Source: Euborellia annulipes (Eukaryota; Arthropoda; Insecta; Dermaptera; Anisolabididae). From it: a DNA stretch of 64,000 nucleotides. Below, one piece after another: positions 63,360 to 64,000 of this stretch. The notes beneath the pieces are model-generated. The model was given only the letters and a program-made list of their open reading frames with translations, searched no databases and had not been told where the DNA came from. The DNA is taken from the NCBI GenBank assembly GCA_023213315.1, contig JAKCPI010000953.1, forward strand, positions 62,001 to 126,000, written 5' to 3'. A program made the position numbers and the translations under genes. Position 1 is the first letter of the stretch. Each line of letters opens with the position of its first letter.

Positions 63360-64000
63360 TATACTTAAAAGGGAGAGGTAAGAATATTTTACAAAAGTGG
63401 TACTAACCTGCAGAATTTTTCGTTTAATAAATAATATCAAATATGATTCTTTTTCTTTGTAAGAAATGAAGGTGAAATTCTTATTACTTTCTCTTATTTT
63501 TGAAATATATTTAAAGACAGGAACATACAGTAATCTTGAACAACTTCATAAATATATATATATATATATATTTACCAGAGGATTTTTATTTCCAATCTAA
63601 ATAAAGAGAATGTTTAACATATTTATTAAATTATTTTAAAACAAAGAATTAAAGAATTATTAGTGAGGTATTAAATAATATTTCAATATTAAGGCAAATA
63701 AGATTTGGCAGTCAAAATTTTTAATTTAAATAAAGCATGAAATGATGAGATTTTTAACTTGGTTGCAAACCAGGTATTTTATAGGAGTTATATATTAAGA
63801 AAAGTTAACATTTATTTATTTAAAATTTAGAAAATTTGGTTGCAATGTCTTGTTTATTTGATACCTCACAAAATAATCTGAACTAAATAGGAGTAGATAA
63901 GAATATTTTTCAATAGTTGTACTAACCTGTAGGGTTTTTCCTTTAATAAATGATATATGATTGGATTCTTTTTAAGAAATAAATTATTATTTTCGAAATA
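63360..64000 (-). repeat. Tandemly duplicated segment with GTTAGT donors
   Basis: The segments 63380-63450 and 63895-63965 resemble each other (AGAATATTTT, GTACTAACCTG, TTTAATAAAT, ATGATT and TTCTTT blocks). On the minus strand each contains CTGCAG|GTTAGT or CTACAG|GTTAGT, so each may be a small exon with a donor. The second copy is cut by the window end. Confidence 0.45.

Noticed and set aside
1..64000. Endogenous virus or LTR retrotransposon
   Set aside because: No long terminal repeats, protease, integrase or polymerase motifs were seen in any frame I examined.

Overview
This window looks like an intronic and intergenic stretch of a large, AT-rich animal genome (roughly 30% GC by eye), most plausibly an invertebrate and perhaps an arthropod. 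I cannot name the species. The evidence is GT/AG-bounded small exons separated by kilobases, tRNA-derived SINEs, a LINE 3' tail with poly-A, and many MITEs with hAT-type 8-bp or TA target duplications. There are no operons, ribosome binding sites, CRISPR arrays or phage modules. No long ORF belongs to a recognisable host gene, and most ATG-stop frames are repeats read in chance frames.

The strongest host signal is a plus-strand series of small exons with good splice sites: e1a 3827-3926, e1b 11706-11817, e2 22211-22330, e3a 29646-29749, e3b 40746-40849, eA 53615-53721, eB 53969-54031, eC 55055-55246, eD 55755-55835, eE 56317-56410, eF 57164-57329 and eG 59217-59272. e1a/e1b, e3a/e3b and eA/eB are duplicated exon pairs. 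e3, eB, eC, eE and eF join in one open frame of about 157 codons, from an ATG in e3 to a TGA in eF. eB and eC are symmetric phase 1-1 exons. eD is also a multiple of three but carries an in-frame stop, so it would act as a poison exon. I do not recognise the protein. The TGA lies about 120 nt upstream of the eF/eG junction, so the product could be an NMD target or the transcript could be noncoding.

The introns are packed with repeats. The dominant one, called here family A, is about 670 bp, carries two hairpins that share a CTTTCTCTTAC stem, and occurs about 25 times, mostly fragmented. Comparing the e1a and e1b blocks gives an empty and a filled site for it. Other families are three tRNA-like short elements (SINE1, SINE2, and a tRNA-like core inside a foldback), hAT-like G-tract MITEs, Tc1/mariner-like MITEs, a 3-bp-TSD MITE (family B), long foldbacks and a 99-bp tandem array. 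Insertions are often nested, so a relative chronology can be read.

Region by region: 0-12 kb holds family A and SINE nests, e1a and e1b; 12-22 kb is family A plus AT-rich filler; 22-30 kb holds e2, hAT and SINE nests, foldbacks and e3a; 30-31.8 kb is a palindrome plus the 99-bp array; 32-41 kb holds SINEs, MITEs and e3b inside a family-B MITE; 42-53 kb is dense in MITEs; 53-59.3 kb is the repeat-poor exon cluster eA-eG; 59.7-59.9 kb is a GC-rich island with an NRF-1-like palindrome; 60-64 kb shows weaker signs of minus-strand terminal exons.
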